A stretch of 64,000 bases of DNA, from contig NZ_CP047358.1 in assembly GCF_030408855.1 (NCBI RefSeq), forward strand, positions 806,001 to 870,000. Direction: 5' to 3'. The stretch is from Corynebacterium glaucum. GTDB lineage: Bacteria; Actinomycetota; Actinomycetes; Mycobacteriales; Mycobacteriaceae. The position numbers and the translations under genes were made by a program. Every line of letters begins with the position of its first letter. The first letter of the stretch is position 1. Of this stretch, positions 9,402-17,345 are shown piece after piece. The notes under the pieces were generated by a model. The model was not told the origin of the DNA and made no database searches. It saw only the letters and a program-made list of their open reading frames with translations.

Positions 9402-9509
9402 GACCCTCAGTGTAGGAAACGTGTGCGCTCGGTGAACGAGCGCACGGTAGGCGTCAAACGTACGATGACCGCATCGCACTGTGGCGCGGGTGATGATCGG
9501 AGGATCGGC

Positions 9510-10274
9510 GTGGTTGCAGAGTTAGTCTTCTTTGGGTTCGTCGTTGCTGTCATCGCGATCTCCTTCGGGGTAATTCTGCTGACCGAACTCCGCAAGCGGC
9601 GCACCCAAGCCGAGACCGACCGGCAGTATGCCGCGGATCACCGAGCGTTCGCCCAGAGTTGGGCCCGCGACGTGGACATTGCGCTTGCGCACTTGGCGGC
9701 ATCACCCTTGGTTGCGGGGGCAATGCGGGCCGAGTGGGAGGCATTCAAACGTCGACTCGACTCCGAGCTGGAGTCGCGCGAAGTGTGTGATGGCATCCGC
9801 AATGCACGCCAGAACGCCATGTACCTGCAGGGCATCGAACAGGGGGACATGCAACTGAGGGTGCAGGCGGTGAACGAGCTTCGGGAGGAGGCGCACGCCT
9901 ATGGCGCGCGTGATGCGGCCTTCTTATCGGACCAACTGCGTGCCAACGTGGGCTCGTCCACCTTCACGAACGAGTACATCCAGATCGCCGCGTTGCTTGG
10001 GCCGGTCACGCAGCGCTGGGTGGAGCGCGAGATGCGGGTGCTGCGCGGGATCGATGCGTTCTCCAGATCAGCCAAGTTTGAGGTGAAGCCTCCCTCCCTT
10101 TGGCACCGCGACTTCGTCCCGGGAGCGGGGTTCGGCGGGTTCATTCCCCGCTACAGCGCGTGGCGTCAGTGCGAACCGCACATCAACATCGGCGGAGAAA
10201 ACAGCCGCGTGAATTACGAGAGCGAGGCCATCTTGTTCACCCGATTCTTGCCGTCGGCGGAGGACGTGCGCTGA
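9510..10274 (+). CDS. cassette protein A1, membrane-anchored, unrecognised
   Basis: 254 residues, unknown family. The GTG at 9510 is chosen for a good AGGA site 5 nt upstream; an upstream ATG in frame has none. One N-terminal hydrophobic segment (~residues 3-24) is followed by a Lys/Arg stretch and a soluble helical domain. A block GIEQGDMQLRVQAVNEL sits at ~108-124, and a C-terminal signature PGAG-x-GGFIPRYS-x-WRQCEP at ~213-231. The 11129-11902 protein shares both blocks. Its stop overlaps the next start by 1 bp (TGATG). Likely a membrane-tethered protein of a two-gene unit; function unknown. Confidence 0.8.
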   Translation: MVAELVFFGFVVAVIAISFGVILLTELRKRRTQAETDRQYAADHRAFAQSWARDVDIALAHLAASPLVAGAMRAEWEAFKRRLDSELESREVCDGIRNARQNAMYLQGIEQGDMQLRVQAVNELREEAHAYGARDAAFLSDQLRANVGSSTFTNEYIQIAALLGPVTQRWVEREMRVLRGIDAFSRSAKFEVKPPSLWHRDFVPGAGFGGFIPRYSAWRQCEPHINIGGENSRVNYESEAILFTRFLPSAEDVR

Positions 10275-11029
10275 TGTTCGCCACGATCGTCCTCGTATGC
10301 ATTGTCCTGTTGTTCGCCTACGTGTATTTCCTGTTGCGCCGGTCCGAACACCGGGTTGCGGACTCGGACTACGCGTTGGATACCTTCGGCACCTATAAAA
10401 CTGGCGGAAGGACCGAGTGGCGAAACGAAGAGTATTACCGCCAAGCGTTAGCCTCCATTCCGCACACCGACCAGCTGGTTGCGCAATTGCGCTCGCCCCT
10501 TGCAGCCGGCATCGCGCAGCAGTGGTCGATCGCGAGCAGCGAGTTGCCCGCGCTTCCCAACTATGACCACGATGATCAAGTACGAGCAGCAATGCGCTGC
10601 GCGCAGCGTCTCATGCGCATTAACCGGGACTGCGCCACGCTGCTTTCCGCGGAGCAGGGGAACCCGGACGCGCGCCTGGCCATCGTGGCAACGCTCGACC
10701 GGGATCTTCGCTTCGCAGACACAAAGTGCCCGACGCTGACCCTCGAACAGCTGCGCATCCGCGACGAGCTTCGCGCCATTGCGGATCGCGCCCGCGCGTT
10801 GAAAGGCACGGTCGAATCGCCCCGTTTCTTCGACGACTATCTCTCGCTGGTGCGCGACTACGCGGCGCTAGTCGTAAGGGCGCGGCCCGTGTGCTTCAAG
10901 CGCATGAGAGCAGACGCACCGTTTGAGCCCCCGCCCATCGGCAGCATCTTCTACGTCTTCGGCTGCACCCACGGTCTCGTGCCGTGGACGACAGCGTATT
11001 CCCTGGACAAGCACCGTGTCACGGAGTAG
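10274..11029 (+). CDS. cassette protein B1, membrane-anchored, unrecognised
   Basis: 251 residues, unknown family, coupled to A1 by a 1-bp overlap. One N-terminal membrane segment (~2-21) precedes an all-helical soluble part. Signatures shared with B2 (11899-12603): IPHTDQLVAQLRSPLAAGIA at ~61-80, SAEQGNPDARL followed by LDRDLRFA, and near the C-terminus a GSIFYVFGCTHGLVPW motif with Cys and His that could bind a metal or form a conserved loop. The EQG-x3-RL block also resembles that of the A proteins, so A and B may be distant relatives. Confidence 0.8.
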   Translation: MFATIVLVCIVLLFAYVYFLLRRSEHRVADSDYALDTFGTYKTGGRTEWRNEEYYRQALASIPHTDQLVAQLRSPLAAGIAQQWSIASSELPALPNYDHDDQVRAAMRCAQRLMRINRDCATLLSAEQGNPDARLAIVATLDRDLRFADTKCPTLTLEQLRIRDELRAIADRARALKGTVESPRFFDDYLSLVRDYAALVVRARPVCFKRMRADAPFEPPPIGSIFYVFGCTHGLVPWTTAYSLDKHRVTE

Positions 11030-11128
11030 CCGACGAGCTTGGCCCGCATCTGTCGCGGTCGCCCTGAGGCAGGATTACAATTCGCGCCGAAGTAGCAGCG
11101 ATCGCGGTGGTGAACTCAGAGGAGCAAA

Positions 11129-11902
11129 ATGGCAAATCTCTTCACGTTCCTCGTAGGGGTGCTTATGTTCGCGGGTCTGATCGTGGCCATCGCTCGCACC
11201 GGCCGCGAGCAAAAACGCGCTCAAGCTGAAGCCGATGCGGCGTATTGCGCCGAGCAACATCTCAATGCACAGCGCTGCATTCGTGAAGTCGATGCGATAT
11301 TGCAACGCATGCCCAGTACTCCGTTGATTACCGCTGAAGCACGGCGGGAATGGGAAGTGCTCAAACGCCGGTTCGCCGCGGAACCACCTGCCCGCGACGT
11401 GATCGAACAGATTCGCGTGGCACCGCAAAACGCTGCCTACGTGCTGGGCCTAGAGCAGGGCGACCAGCACCTTCGCGCTCAAGCGGTCATGGAGCTGTTT
11501 GCAGAGGCCGCCGCCTACGGAGCCGACGAGGTAACGGCACAGATCCTCCACCTGCAGAGGCGTTTGGGGTCAGACGCGTTCATCCATGAATACGCCCACC
11601 TCGTCGGCATGCTTGGGCCTGTGGCGCGGCAACGGCTGGACAATGACCTCGCGTTTGCGAAGAAGTACGAACCGTTCAGCCGGCCCAAAGAGCTCACACT
11701 CTCGCCGCCGTTGCTGGGGCACAGCGACTTCCTCCCCGGAGCGGGCAAGGGAGGATTCATCCCCCGATACAGCGTCTGGCGCCAATGCGAACCTCAGATC
11801 GATCTCCATGGCGACAGCTGCGAGGTCACCTACAGCAACACTGGTCTGTTTTTCACCCGCTTCATCCCCTCGCTCCGGGAGACCGGCAGGGTGATCCCAT
11901 GA
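11129..11902 (+). CDS. cassette protein A2, membrane-anchored, unrecognised
   Basis: 257 residues, paralogue of A1. The N-terminal membrane segment (~3-22) ends in a basic stretch. Shared blocks are LGLEQGDQHLRAQAVMEL at ~108-125, an LGPV-containing region at ~161, and the signature PGAGKGGFIPRYSVWRQCEP at ~213-232, identical to A1 in 17 of 20 positions by eye. A GAGGAG site lies upstream of the ATG, and a TACAAT box at about 11074 suggests that this second cassette has its own promoter in the 99-bp gap. The stop overlaps B2 by 4 bp (ATGA). Confidence 0.8.
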   Translation: MANLFTFLVGVLMFAGLIVAIARTGREQKRAQAEADAAYCAEQHLNAQRCIREVDAILQRMPSTPLITAEARREWEVLKRRFAAEPPARDVIEQIRVAPQNAAYVLGLEQGDQHLRAQAVMELFAEAAAYGADEVTAQILHLQRRLGSDAFIHEYAHLVGMLGPVARQRLDNDLAFAKKYEPFSRPKELTLSPPLLGHSDFLPGAGKGGFIPRYSVWRQCEPQIDLHGDSCEVTYSNTGLFFTRFIPSLRETGRVIP

Positions 11903-12603
11903 CTTGGCTCACCATCATCCTTGCCGTCGCTGCTTTCTTCACCATTCTGGCGTTGGTAGACGACGTTCGGGTTCGCAGGTTGGACACGCACGGCAGGTAC
12001 ACATCCCCGTCGCACACTGAGCGTCGAGACGATGAGCTGTACCAGCACGCACTCTCGCTCATTCCTGAGATTGACCGGATGGTTACGCAGCTCCGTACAC
12101 CGCTCGCTGCGGGAGTGGCGGCGCAGTGGCAGGAAGCGCGCAACGAGATTGCCCCGATGCCGCGCTCCAAACGACGCCGCCAGGTCAACGCCGCCATGCG
12201 ATCCGCTCGGCGATTGATTCGCATCCACGCCGATTGCCGCATCCTCGCCGCCTTCGAACAGGGCGATTTGCACGCGCGGCTCACTGTTCTAGAAAGCCTC
12301 GACCGCGACCTTCGATATGCGCAGAATGCCTGCCAGACCTCGTCACTCGCGCACCTGCAGCTGCGCGACGCGTTGGTAGAACTGAGCCAGCGAGTCAGAG
12401 CGCTGTATGGCGTCGTCGACTCGCGGCATTTCGAGGATCAATACCTTGGCACACTGAGGGATTACGGCGCGCTGCTGCAGGCTTACGCTACGGAGTCGTT
12501 CGGCCAAGGCGGAATCCCGCCGCTTGGGAGCTGGTTTTACGTGTTCGGCTGCGGCCACGGCCTTGAACCGTGGATGTCGGCAACCGAGGACGAGGCCTAT
12601 TAA
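11899..12603 (+). CDS. cassette protein B2, membrane-anchored, unrecognised
   Basis: 234 residues, paralogue of B1. An N-terminal membrane segment (~2-20) is followed by IPEIDRMVTQLRTPLAAGVA (~53-72), FEQGDLHARL with LDRDLRYA (~117-140), and the C-terminal GSWFYVFGCGHGLEPW motif. Translationally coupled to A2 by ATGA. The A-B gene order and the overlap are retained in both copies, so the two proteins probably act together at the membrane. Nothing in the sequence identifies the activity. Confidence 0.8.
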   Translation: MTWLTIILAVAAFFTILALVDDVRVRRLDTHGRYTSPSHTERRDDELYQHALSLIPEIDRMVTQLRTPLAAGVAAQWQEARNEIAPMPRSKRRRQVNAAMRSARRLIRIHADCRILAAFEQGDLHARLTVLESLDRDLRYAQNACQTSSLAHLQLRDALVELSQRVRALYGVVDSRHFEDQYLGTLRDYGALLQAYATESFGQGGIPPLGSWFYVFGCGHGLEPWMSATEDEAY

Positions 12604-12614
12604 ACTCGCGAGGC

Positions 12615-13535
12615 ATGCAACTCCCACGCGTCCTTGCAGCCCCCATGGCCGGCGGGCCCACCACTCCTGCCCTAGTCAACGCGGTCAGCTTCGGCTTCCT
12701 CGCACTCGGCTCGTGCACCCCAGCGCAAGCCCGCGAGTGGCTTGCCGAGTGCCAGGCACCGTTCGGAGCCAACCTCTTCCTCCCTCAAGAAGAGCTCTTG
12801 CTTGACGACGCCCACGTTGTCGCCACCTCACTCAACACCACAGTCCCCGACGTGGACCTGACCAACGGCTTCGAAGCGAAGTTCGCAGCTGTATGCGAAG
12901 CCGCTCCCGCGATCGTCGCATCGATGTTCGGATGCTTCACCTCCGCGCAGATCGATCAGCTGCACGAGGCCGGCTCGGAAGCGTGGGCAACGGTGACCAA
13001 CCCGCGCGACGCTCAAACCGCGAAAGAAAACGGCGCCGACGGGCTGATCGTGCAAGGACCGCTGGCAGGCGGACACCGCGGCACCTGGACCGTCGCCGAG
13101 GACCCCGATGCGCGAAGCCTCGAGCGGCTCCTCGAGGAGATCGTGCCGATGGGTTTGCCGGTGATCGCTGCTGGGGGAGTGCGGGTGAAAGAAGACGTCG
13201 ATAAGCTTCTTGCTCTCGGTGCTGTGGCTGTGTCGTGTGGGACTGCTTTCTTGCTGGCGGACGAGGCCGGGACCTCCGAGCGCAACCGCGAGCTGCTGCG
13301 GGGTGACAGAGAAAGTGTGCTCACCCGGGCGTTTTCGGGGCGGTGGGCGCGCGGGTTGGAGTCGGAGTTCACGCGGGAGCACCCGGACATGCCGCCGGTG
13401 TACCCGTACTTGCGGCCGATGACCAGCGATAACGACTACTGCCTCGTGGGCGCTGATCGGGGGGAACTCATGGAGGCGCCCGCGGGAGAGATCGAGCGGT
13501 TGTTAACGTCCGGGCCAGAGTCGGCGAAGGAATAG
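12615..13535 (+). CDS. nitronate monooxygenase / 2-nitropropane dioxygenase-like
   Basis: 306-residue FMN-dependent TIM-barrel enzyme of the NMO family, which oxidises alkyl nitronates; cytoplasmic. The N-terminal strand carries LAAPMAGGPTTPALVNAV, the FMN phosphate region is GLIVQGPLAGGHRGT (~148-162) and VIAAGGVR (~190-197). The ATG at 12615 follows the B2 stop by 11 bp. The native substrate is not inferable, since the family also contains enoyl reductases and other oxidases. Carries the 11-mer at 13196 on its coding strand (residues VDKL). Confidence 0.85.
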   Translation: MQLPRVLAAPMAGGPTTPALVNAVSFGFLALGSCTPAQAREWLAECQAPFGANLFLPQEELLLDDAHVVATSLNTTVPDVDLTNGFEAKFAAVCEAAPAIVASMFGCFTSAQIDQLHEAGSEAWATVTNPRDAQTAKENGADGLIVQGPLAGGHRGTWTVAEDPDARSLERLLEEIVPMGLPVIAAGGVRVKEDVDKLLALGAVAVSCGTAFLLADEAGTSERNRELLRGDRESVLTRAFSGRWARGLESEFTREHPDMPPVYPYLRPMTSDNDYCLVGADRGELMEAPAGEIERLLTSGPESAKE

Positions 13536-13568
13536 GTAGGTACACAAAAGAGAACCGGAGAGGAAGTC

Positions 13569-13883
13569 ATGAAGAAGTTTTCGAAACTCGCCGTCGCCGC
13601 CGCAACCTCCGCAGCGCTTGCAACGGGCGCGTTCGCCCCAGCCGCTGCTGCTGCCGACGATGTTCCGCAAGGCGGCAGCGCGATGTGGCTCTACAGCACC
13701 CTGGTGAGCAACCTCCTGAACGGCCTCGATCAGCTCATCGGTGGTCCGGACATGCACCCGACGGAGAAGTTTGGCGGTGTCATGCTCAGCTCGGCACCGT
13801 TCATTGTCCTGCTGTTCCCGCTGCAGATGATCGCCGAGGCCGAGGTGCGCCTGCAGGCTATGCTCTCCTCGCAGTACCGCTAG
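13569..13883 (+). CDS. small exported protein
   Basis: 104 residues. A Sec signal peptide is clear: MKK start, hydrophobic core to ~residue 22, AxA-type cleavage around residues 26-29. The mature part (~75 residues) has a hydrophobic helix in [14 protein letters not shown] and no cysteine. A GGAGAGG site precedes the ATG. Its last 4 bp overlap the convergent FAH-family gene. Family and function are not recognised. Confidence 0.75.
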   Translation: MKKFSKLAVAAATSAALATGAFAPAAAAADDVPQGGSAMWLYSTLVSNLLNGLDQLIGGPDMHPTEKFGGVMLSSAPFIVLLFPLQMIAEAEVRLQAMLSSQYR

Positions 13884-14722
13884 CTCGTCGGGAGCACGCG
13901 CGTGGTGTTCTGGATGTGGCCTAGGCCCTCGATCTCCACGCGGACCGTGTCGCCGTCGGCAAGGTAGCGCTGCGGGTCGCGCGCGTGGCCCACGCCGTCC
14001 GGAGTGCCGGTGGCGATCACGTCGCCGGGTGCCAGCGGGTAGAGGTGCGAGATGAACTCCACCAGCTTCGCCGGCGAGAACACTAGATCGTCCGTGGGTG
14101 CGTGCTGCATGACCTCGCCGTTGACGGTGGTGGTCAGCGTCGGCCCCGGCCGCCAGTCGGTGTCCAGCCAAGGGCCGAACCCGGCTGTCTTCTCCAGCGA
14201 CTTGCCCTGGTGCCACTGCTGGGTCCGCTTCTGGAAGTGGCGCTGCGTGTAATCGTTGATCACGGTGTAGCCCGCGATGTAGCGCTCCGCGTCGGCCTCG
14301 CGCACATGGCGCGCATGCTTGCCGACGACCACCGCCAACTCCCCCTCAAAGTCCAACGTGGCCGAGTTGAACTCGGGGATTTCCGCGTCATCGCGGGCAC
14401 CGATCAATGCTTCCGGGTACTTGATAAACAGGGTGGGCACGTCGGGGCGGTCGTGCCCCATCTCGTCGATGTGCTTGGCGTAGTTCAACCCGACGCAGAT
14501 GATCTTGCCCGGGCGGGGAATCACGGGCGCGAGGTGGTGCTCGGTGAAATCAAGTCGCCCGCCTTCGGCGTGCGCTACAATGCGTGCCCACTCTGGCTCG
14601 TGGAGCAGCGCACCGACATCGGCGTAACCCTTGATTGCGGTCGCGGTGCCGTCGCCGTCGATCCGCGCTGCGGTGGTGGTGTCACCGTTTGCTGTGCTCG
14701 TTCTGATCGTGGCAAGTCGCAT
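13880..14722 (-). CDS. fumarylacetoacetate hydrolase family protein
   Basis: 280-residue FAH-fold metalloenzyme. Family members hydrolyse, hydrate or decarboxylate 2-oxo/fumarylaceto acids in aromatic degradation. The metal site is recognisable (the Glu pair around [16 protein letters not shown] at ~128-143 and the following VINDYTQR), as is the C-terminal GTPDGVG loop. An N-terminal ~75-residue lid domain is present. Substrate unresolved: 2-hydroxyhepta-2,4-diene-dioate isomerase-like, oxaloacetate decarboxylase-like and acylpyruvase activities are all possible. The two palindromes upstream (14790-14893) lie in its promoter region. Confidence 0.88.
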   Translation of the reverse strand: MRLATIRTSTANGDTTTAARIDGDGTATAIKGYADVGALLHEPEWARIVAHAEGGRLDFTEHHLAPVIPRPGKIICVGLNYAKHIDEMGHDRPDVPTLFIKYPEALIGARDDAEIPEFNSATLDFEGELAVVVGKHARHVREADAERYIAGYTVINDYTQRHFQKRTQQWHQGKSLEKTAGFGPWLDTDWRPGPTLTTTVNGEVMQHAPTDDLVFSPAKLVEFISHLYPLAPGDVIATGTPDGVGHARDPQRYLADGDTVRVEIEGLGHIQNTTRVLPTS

Positions 14723-14789
14723 GAAGCCAGGGTAGTCCTAATCGACACTGCGAAATCCCAAAATGCGGTGCCTCGCACCTCCCTCACCC

Positions 14790-14893
14790 GACCCCTCTAC
14801 AACGGTTGTAGAGGGGTCGGCACATCGAAGGCGAAAAGCCCAGGTGGCGGATACGCAAAAGACGGACCCCTCTACATTGGATGTAGAGGGGTT
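14790..14893. repeat. two copies of a 25-29 bp near-perfect palindrome
   Basis: Copy 1 (14790-14818) has 14-bp perfect arms GACCCCTCTACAAC around one base. Copy 2 (14865-14893) has the same GACCCCTCTACA arms around a 3-bp centre. They are 75 bp apart, and a following GGCAC is shared too. Between pth-2 and the FAH-family gene, no T tract follows. They could be a pair of operators or a small repetitive palindrome family. Confidence 0.75.
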
Positions 14894-14950
14894 GGCACGC
14901 ATGGGGAGAAGAGGTAGAGGGCCTGGGGCAGAGGCAGGGGCGCTGCCTGA

Positions 14951-15511
14951 TCAGTTGATGGCGCGGAGGAGTTCGTCGGTGGCATCAGCGGCTGCGATTG
15001 AGAGATCGACTTGCTCCTTCGCGGAGAATGGCTTGAGCACGTAGTCTGCCGGTGCCATGCGTCCGGGCGGGCGACCGATACCAACCGCGAGCTTGTTGTA
15101 GGGCTTGCCGCCGAGCGACTTGGTCACCGACTTCAAGCCGTTGTGCCCATGATCGCCGCCGCCGAGGCGCAGCTTGACCTCGCCGAGTTCCAGATCCAAT
15201 TCGTCGTAGACCACGTACAGGTCAGCAGGTTGGACGCGGAAGTAATCGAGCAGCGCCTTCACCGGTCCACCCGAGAGGTTCATGAACGCGCGGGTGCGGG
15301 CGAGCACGACCTGGCGGTCCGGCGTCAAGCGGCCGGCGGCGAGCTCGGCGACCTCGGTGTTTGTACGCTTGTGCACCGAGAGCCGCGCAGCCATGGGGGT
15401 GGCGCGCTCGAGCAGCTCCTCAATCACCACTACGCCGGCGTTGTGGCGGGTGGATGCGTACTGCGGGCCGGGGTTGCCCAGGCCGACGATCAAGACGGGG
15501 GAGTCGCTCAC
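14951..15511 (-). CDS. pth: peptidyl-tRNA hydrolase, paralogue 2
   Basis: 186 residues, canonical length. It carries GLGNPGPQYASTRHNAGV (substrate Asn and catalytic His), YDELDLELGEVKLRLGGGDHGHNGLKS (Asp and second Asn) and GIGRPPGRMAPADYVL. The GTG at 15511 is preferred over the ATG at 15529 because TACACT ends exactly 7 nt upstream, the same spacing as at the other pth. Its location near rplY matches the pth-rplY neighbourhood of mycobacteria, so this is probably the ancestral copy and the 8775-9401 gene the extra one. Confidence 0.93.
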   Translation of the reverse strand: MSDSPVLIVGLGNPGPQYASTRHNAGVVVIEELLERATPMAARLSVHKRTNTEVAELAAGRLTPDRQVVLARTRAFMNLSGGPVKALLDYFRVQPADLYVVYDELDLELGEVKLRLGGGDHGHNGLKSVTKSLGGKPYNKLAVGIGRPPGRMAPADYVLKPFSAKEQVDLSIAAADATDELLRAIN

Positions 15512-15535
15512 GCCAGCCAGTGTAGGCATCGGCGG

Positions 15536-15928
15536 TTAGTTGCCCCAGAACCGGTCTTCTGCGTCGGGGTCTGAAGAGAACAGGTACACCTCAGCAATCC
15601 TGCCGTCGCGGACAATGAGCAGGTCAATGCCGGGCTGATCGAGCGACTGGCTGCCCTTAGTGCCGCTGAAGGAAAGTGGCACGGTTACGTGGTCCTCGTT
15701 GACCATCGCGGGGCCAGTCGGCGCGACGATAAAGGTGCCACTAGTGTCCTCGCCCATTTGGGTAAGGATGGAGGCGACTGCACCGGGGCCTGTGTGCGTG
15801 CCAGAGAATTTGTTCGCGCCGGGCTGGTGCCAGATGACATCGTCGGCGAGCAGAGCGAGCGCTTCGGGGACGCGACCCTCGGCGAGGTTGGAGAAATAGA
15901 TGTTCACGGTATTTAGCGCAGAGGACAT
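15536..15928 (-). CDS. SnoaL-like / NTF2-fold protein
   Basis: 130 residues with the NTF2-like cone fold pattern: N-terminal helices, ALLADDVIWHQPG (~25-37), then alternating strands ending VRDGRIAEVYLFSSDP. Such proteins are small isomerases, hydrolases or ligand binders. The ATG at 15928 is chosen for an AAGGAG site 6 nt upstream. It is divergent from the HxlR regulator with the operator in the 106-bp gap, so it is probably the regulated target. Confidence 0.8.
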   Translation of the reverse strand: MSSALNTVNIYFSNLAEGRVPEALALLADDVIWHQPGANKFSGTHTGPGAVASILTQMGEDTSGTFIVAPTGPAMVNEDHVTVPLSFSGTKGSQSLDQPGIDLLIVRDGRIAEVYLFSSDPDAEDRFWGN

Positions 15929-15958
15929 GGTTGCTCCTTGGTGAGCCATAGAGGGTGA

Positions 15959-15977
15959 TAGTTACAAAATGTAACTA
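15959..15977. promoter_or_regulatory. palindromic operator between SnoaL and HxlR genes
   Basis: Perfect dyad TAGTTACA-AAA-TGTAACTA, 8-bp arms around a 3-bp centre. It lies between the divergent SnoaL-like and HxlR genes, 31 bp upstream of the SnoaL start and 57 bp upstream of the HxlR start. Binding by the HxlR protein is the obvious inference. Confidence 0.75.
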
Positions 15978-16034
15978 ATGGAGGATGCTACTGCCCAGGG
16001 ACTGAATGTCAAGGCCCGGCGATACACTGGGCCC

Positions 16035-16415
16035 GTGTCTGAGAAACAAGCCGGTGAGCAGCTCTGGGACGTCATGCTCGCCACCTGCCCTTCGCGATCC
16101 GCGCTGGTGACCATTGCGAACAAGTGGACAGTGCTCGTGGTCAACAGCTTGCAAGATGGGCCTCAGCGATTTGGCGATCTGCGGGGCGAGGTTGGCGGCA
16201 TCAGCGCCAAAGTTCTTACTGAACAGCTTCGCGCCCTAGAGCGTGAAGGTATCGTTGCGCGCCAGTCCTACGCCGAATCACCGCCGCGCGTCGAGTACGA
16301 GCTCACCGAGCTCGGCCGCGGTTTGGTTGGACCGATGGTCTCGCTGCGGACGTGGGTGGAGGCAAACTTCGCCGATATCCAGCAGCACCGGCAAACCTTC
16401 GACGCGCAGGACTGA
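16035..16415 (+). CDS. HxlR-family winged-helix regulator
   Basis: 126 residues with the HxlR signature: a Cys before the domain (LATCPSRSALVTIANKWT), the recognition region GPQRFGDLRGEVGGISAKVL and the wing region VEYELTELGRGLVGP. HxlR proteins often sense electrophiles or oxidants through that N-terminal cysteine. The GTG at 16035 is chosen because TACACT ends 6 nt upstream (leaderless); an upstream ATG at 15978 abuts the operator. Divergent from the SnoaL-like gene. Confidence 0.88.
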   Translation: MSEKQAGEQLWDVMLATCPSRSALVTIANKWTVLVVNSLQDGPQRFGDLRGEVGGISAKVLTEQLRALEREGIVARQSYAESPPRVEYELTELGRGLVGPMVSLRTWVEANFADIQQHRQTFDAQD

Positions 16416-16458
16416 AAACTTTCGCGCCGCCGTGTGGCGCTGAGCCCCAAAACGGCAA

Positions 16459-16499
16459 ACGGCCGGGGGATACGGTTGTACACCGTTCCCGCCGGCCGT
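16459..16499 (-). terminator. rplY terminator hairpin
   Basis: Stem ACGGCCGG / CCGGCCGT with an interrupted inner GGG/CCC and ACGG/CCGT, followed on the minus strand by a T-containing run. It lies between the convergent HxlR and rplY genes. The distal arm abuts a copy of the 11-mer. Confidence 0.6.
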
Positions 16500-16507
16500 C
16501 GATAAGC
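16497..16507 (+). repeat. intergenic copy of CGTCGATAAGC
   Basis: Perfect copy 9 bp beyond the rplY stop, at the foot of its terminator stem, followed by GAAATGCT, the commonest downstream flank. Confidence 0.9.
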
Positions 16508-16516
16508 GAAATGCTT

Positions 16517-17188
16517 TTACTCGGAAGCGCCTTCGTCGCCCTCGCCGCCATCGGCGATCTCGACGGTTGCGTCCGCATCGGCGCCAGCCTCTGCGCCGCC
16601 TTCCTCAGCCTCGGCAGCGGCTTCCTCGAGCTCCTCATCAACCTGCTCGAAGGTGACGTTGACAAGCAGGGTCTCCGGATCGGAGATGAGCTCTGCGCCT
16701 TCCGGCAGGGTGATGTCGGATGCGAAGATCTGGTCGCCGATCTCCTTGCCCTCGATGGAGATGGAGATCTCGTCCGGGATGTTCAGCGCGTCGATCTCGA
16801 TCTCGATCTCGGTGGCCTCCTGCAGGACCACTGCGTCCGGGGCAGTCTCGCCCTCGGTGATGACCGGGACGGACACGACAACCTTCTCGCCGCGCTTAAT
16901 GCCCAGTAGGTCGATGTGGTCGATCTCCAGGGTGAGCACGTTCTGGTCGATGTGCTTGACCATGGAGAGCAGCTTGGTGCCGTCGACTTCAAGCTCCAGA
17001 ATTGCGTTGGTACCGTTGTTGCGCACCAGCGCGGTGATCTCGATGCGGTCAACCGCAAAGTGGGTGTTTTCGATGCCGGCTTCGTAAAGAACGCCCGGGA
17101 TCTTGCCCTCGCGGCGCAGGCGACGTGCAGCGCCCTTGCCAAACTCTTCGCGGCGTTCAGCCTTCACAATCGGCGGGGTAATAGCCAT
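16517..17188 (-). CDS. rplY: 50S ribosomal protein L25/general stress protein Ctc
   Basis: 223-residue long-form bL25 that binds 5S rRNA. The N-terminal L25 domain starts IVKAERREEFGKGAARRLRREGKIPGVLY, written here only as its first part IVKAERREEFGKG and RRLRREGKIPGVLY. The C-terminal TL5/CTC beta domain and a low-complexity acidic Ala/Glu tail (last ~40 residues) follow. The ATG at 17188 has GGAG 6 nt upstream; an upstream start would add 19 residues without a site. In mycobacteria rplY sits next to pth, and that neighbourhood is partly kept here. Confidence 0.94.
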   Translation of the reverse strand: MAITPPIVKAERREEFGKGAARRLRREGKIPGVLYEAGIENTHFAVDRIEITALVRNNGTNAILELEVDGTKLLSMVKHIDQNVLTLEIDHIDLLGIKRGEKVVVSVPVITEGETAPDAVVLQEATEIEIEIDALNIPDEISISIEGKEIGDQIFASDITLPEGAELISDPETLLVNVTFEQVDEELEEAAAEAEEGGAEAGADADATVEIADGGEGDEGASE

Positions 17189-17345
17189 GGTGATGCTCCT
17201 TCTGTCTGAATGAGAAGGGCCGCGAGGAAACAAAACCGCGACCACTTCAACGGGTACGTGCTCGTCGAGTGATCGCAGGATAAGGATCGTATCGCGTCGA
17301 TAACGGCTTCGTTCTTTCGCGGAATGTCAGCCCTCGCCGAGACCG

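Noticed and set aside
16653..17087. 144-codon plus-strand frame over rplY
   Set aside because: Shadow; Ser-rich composition from complementing the L25 gene.
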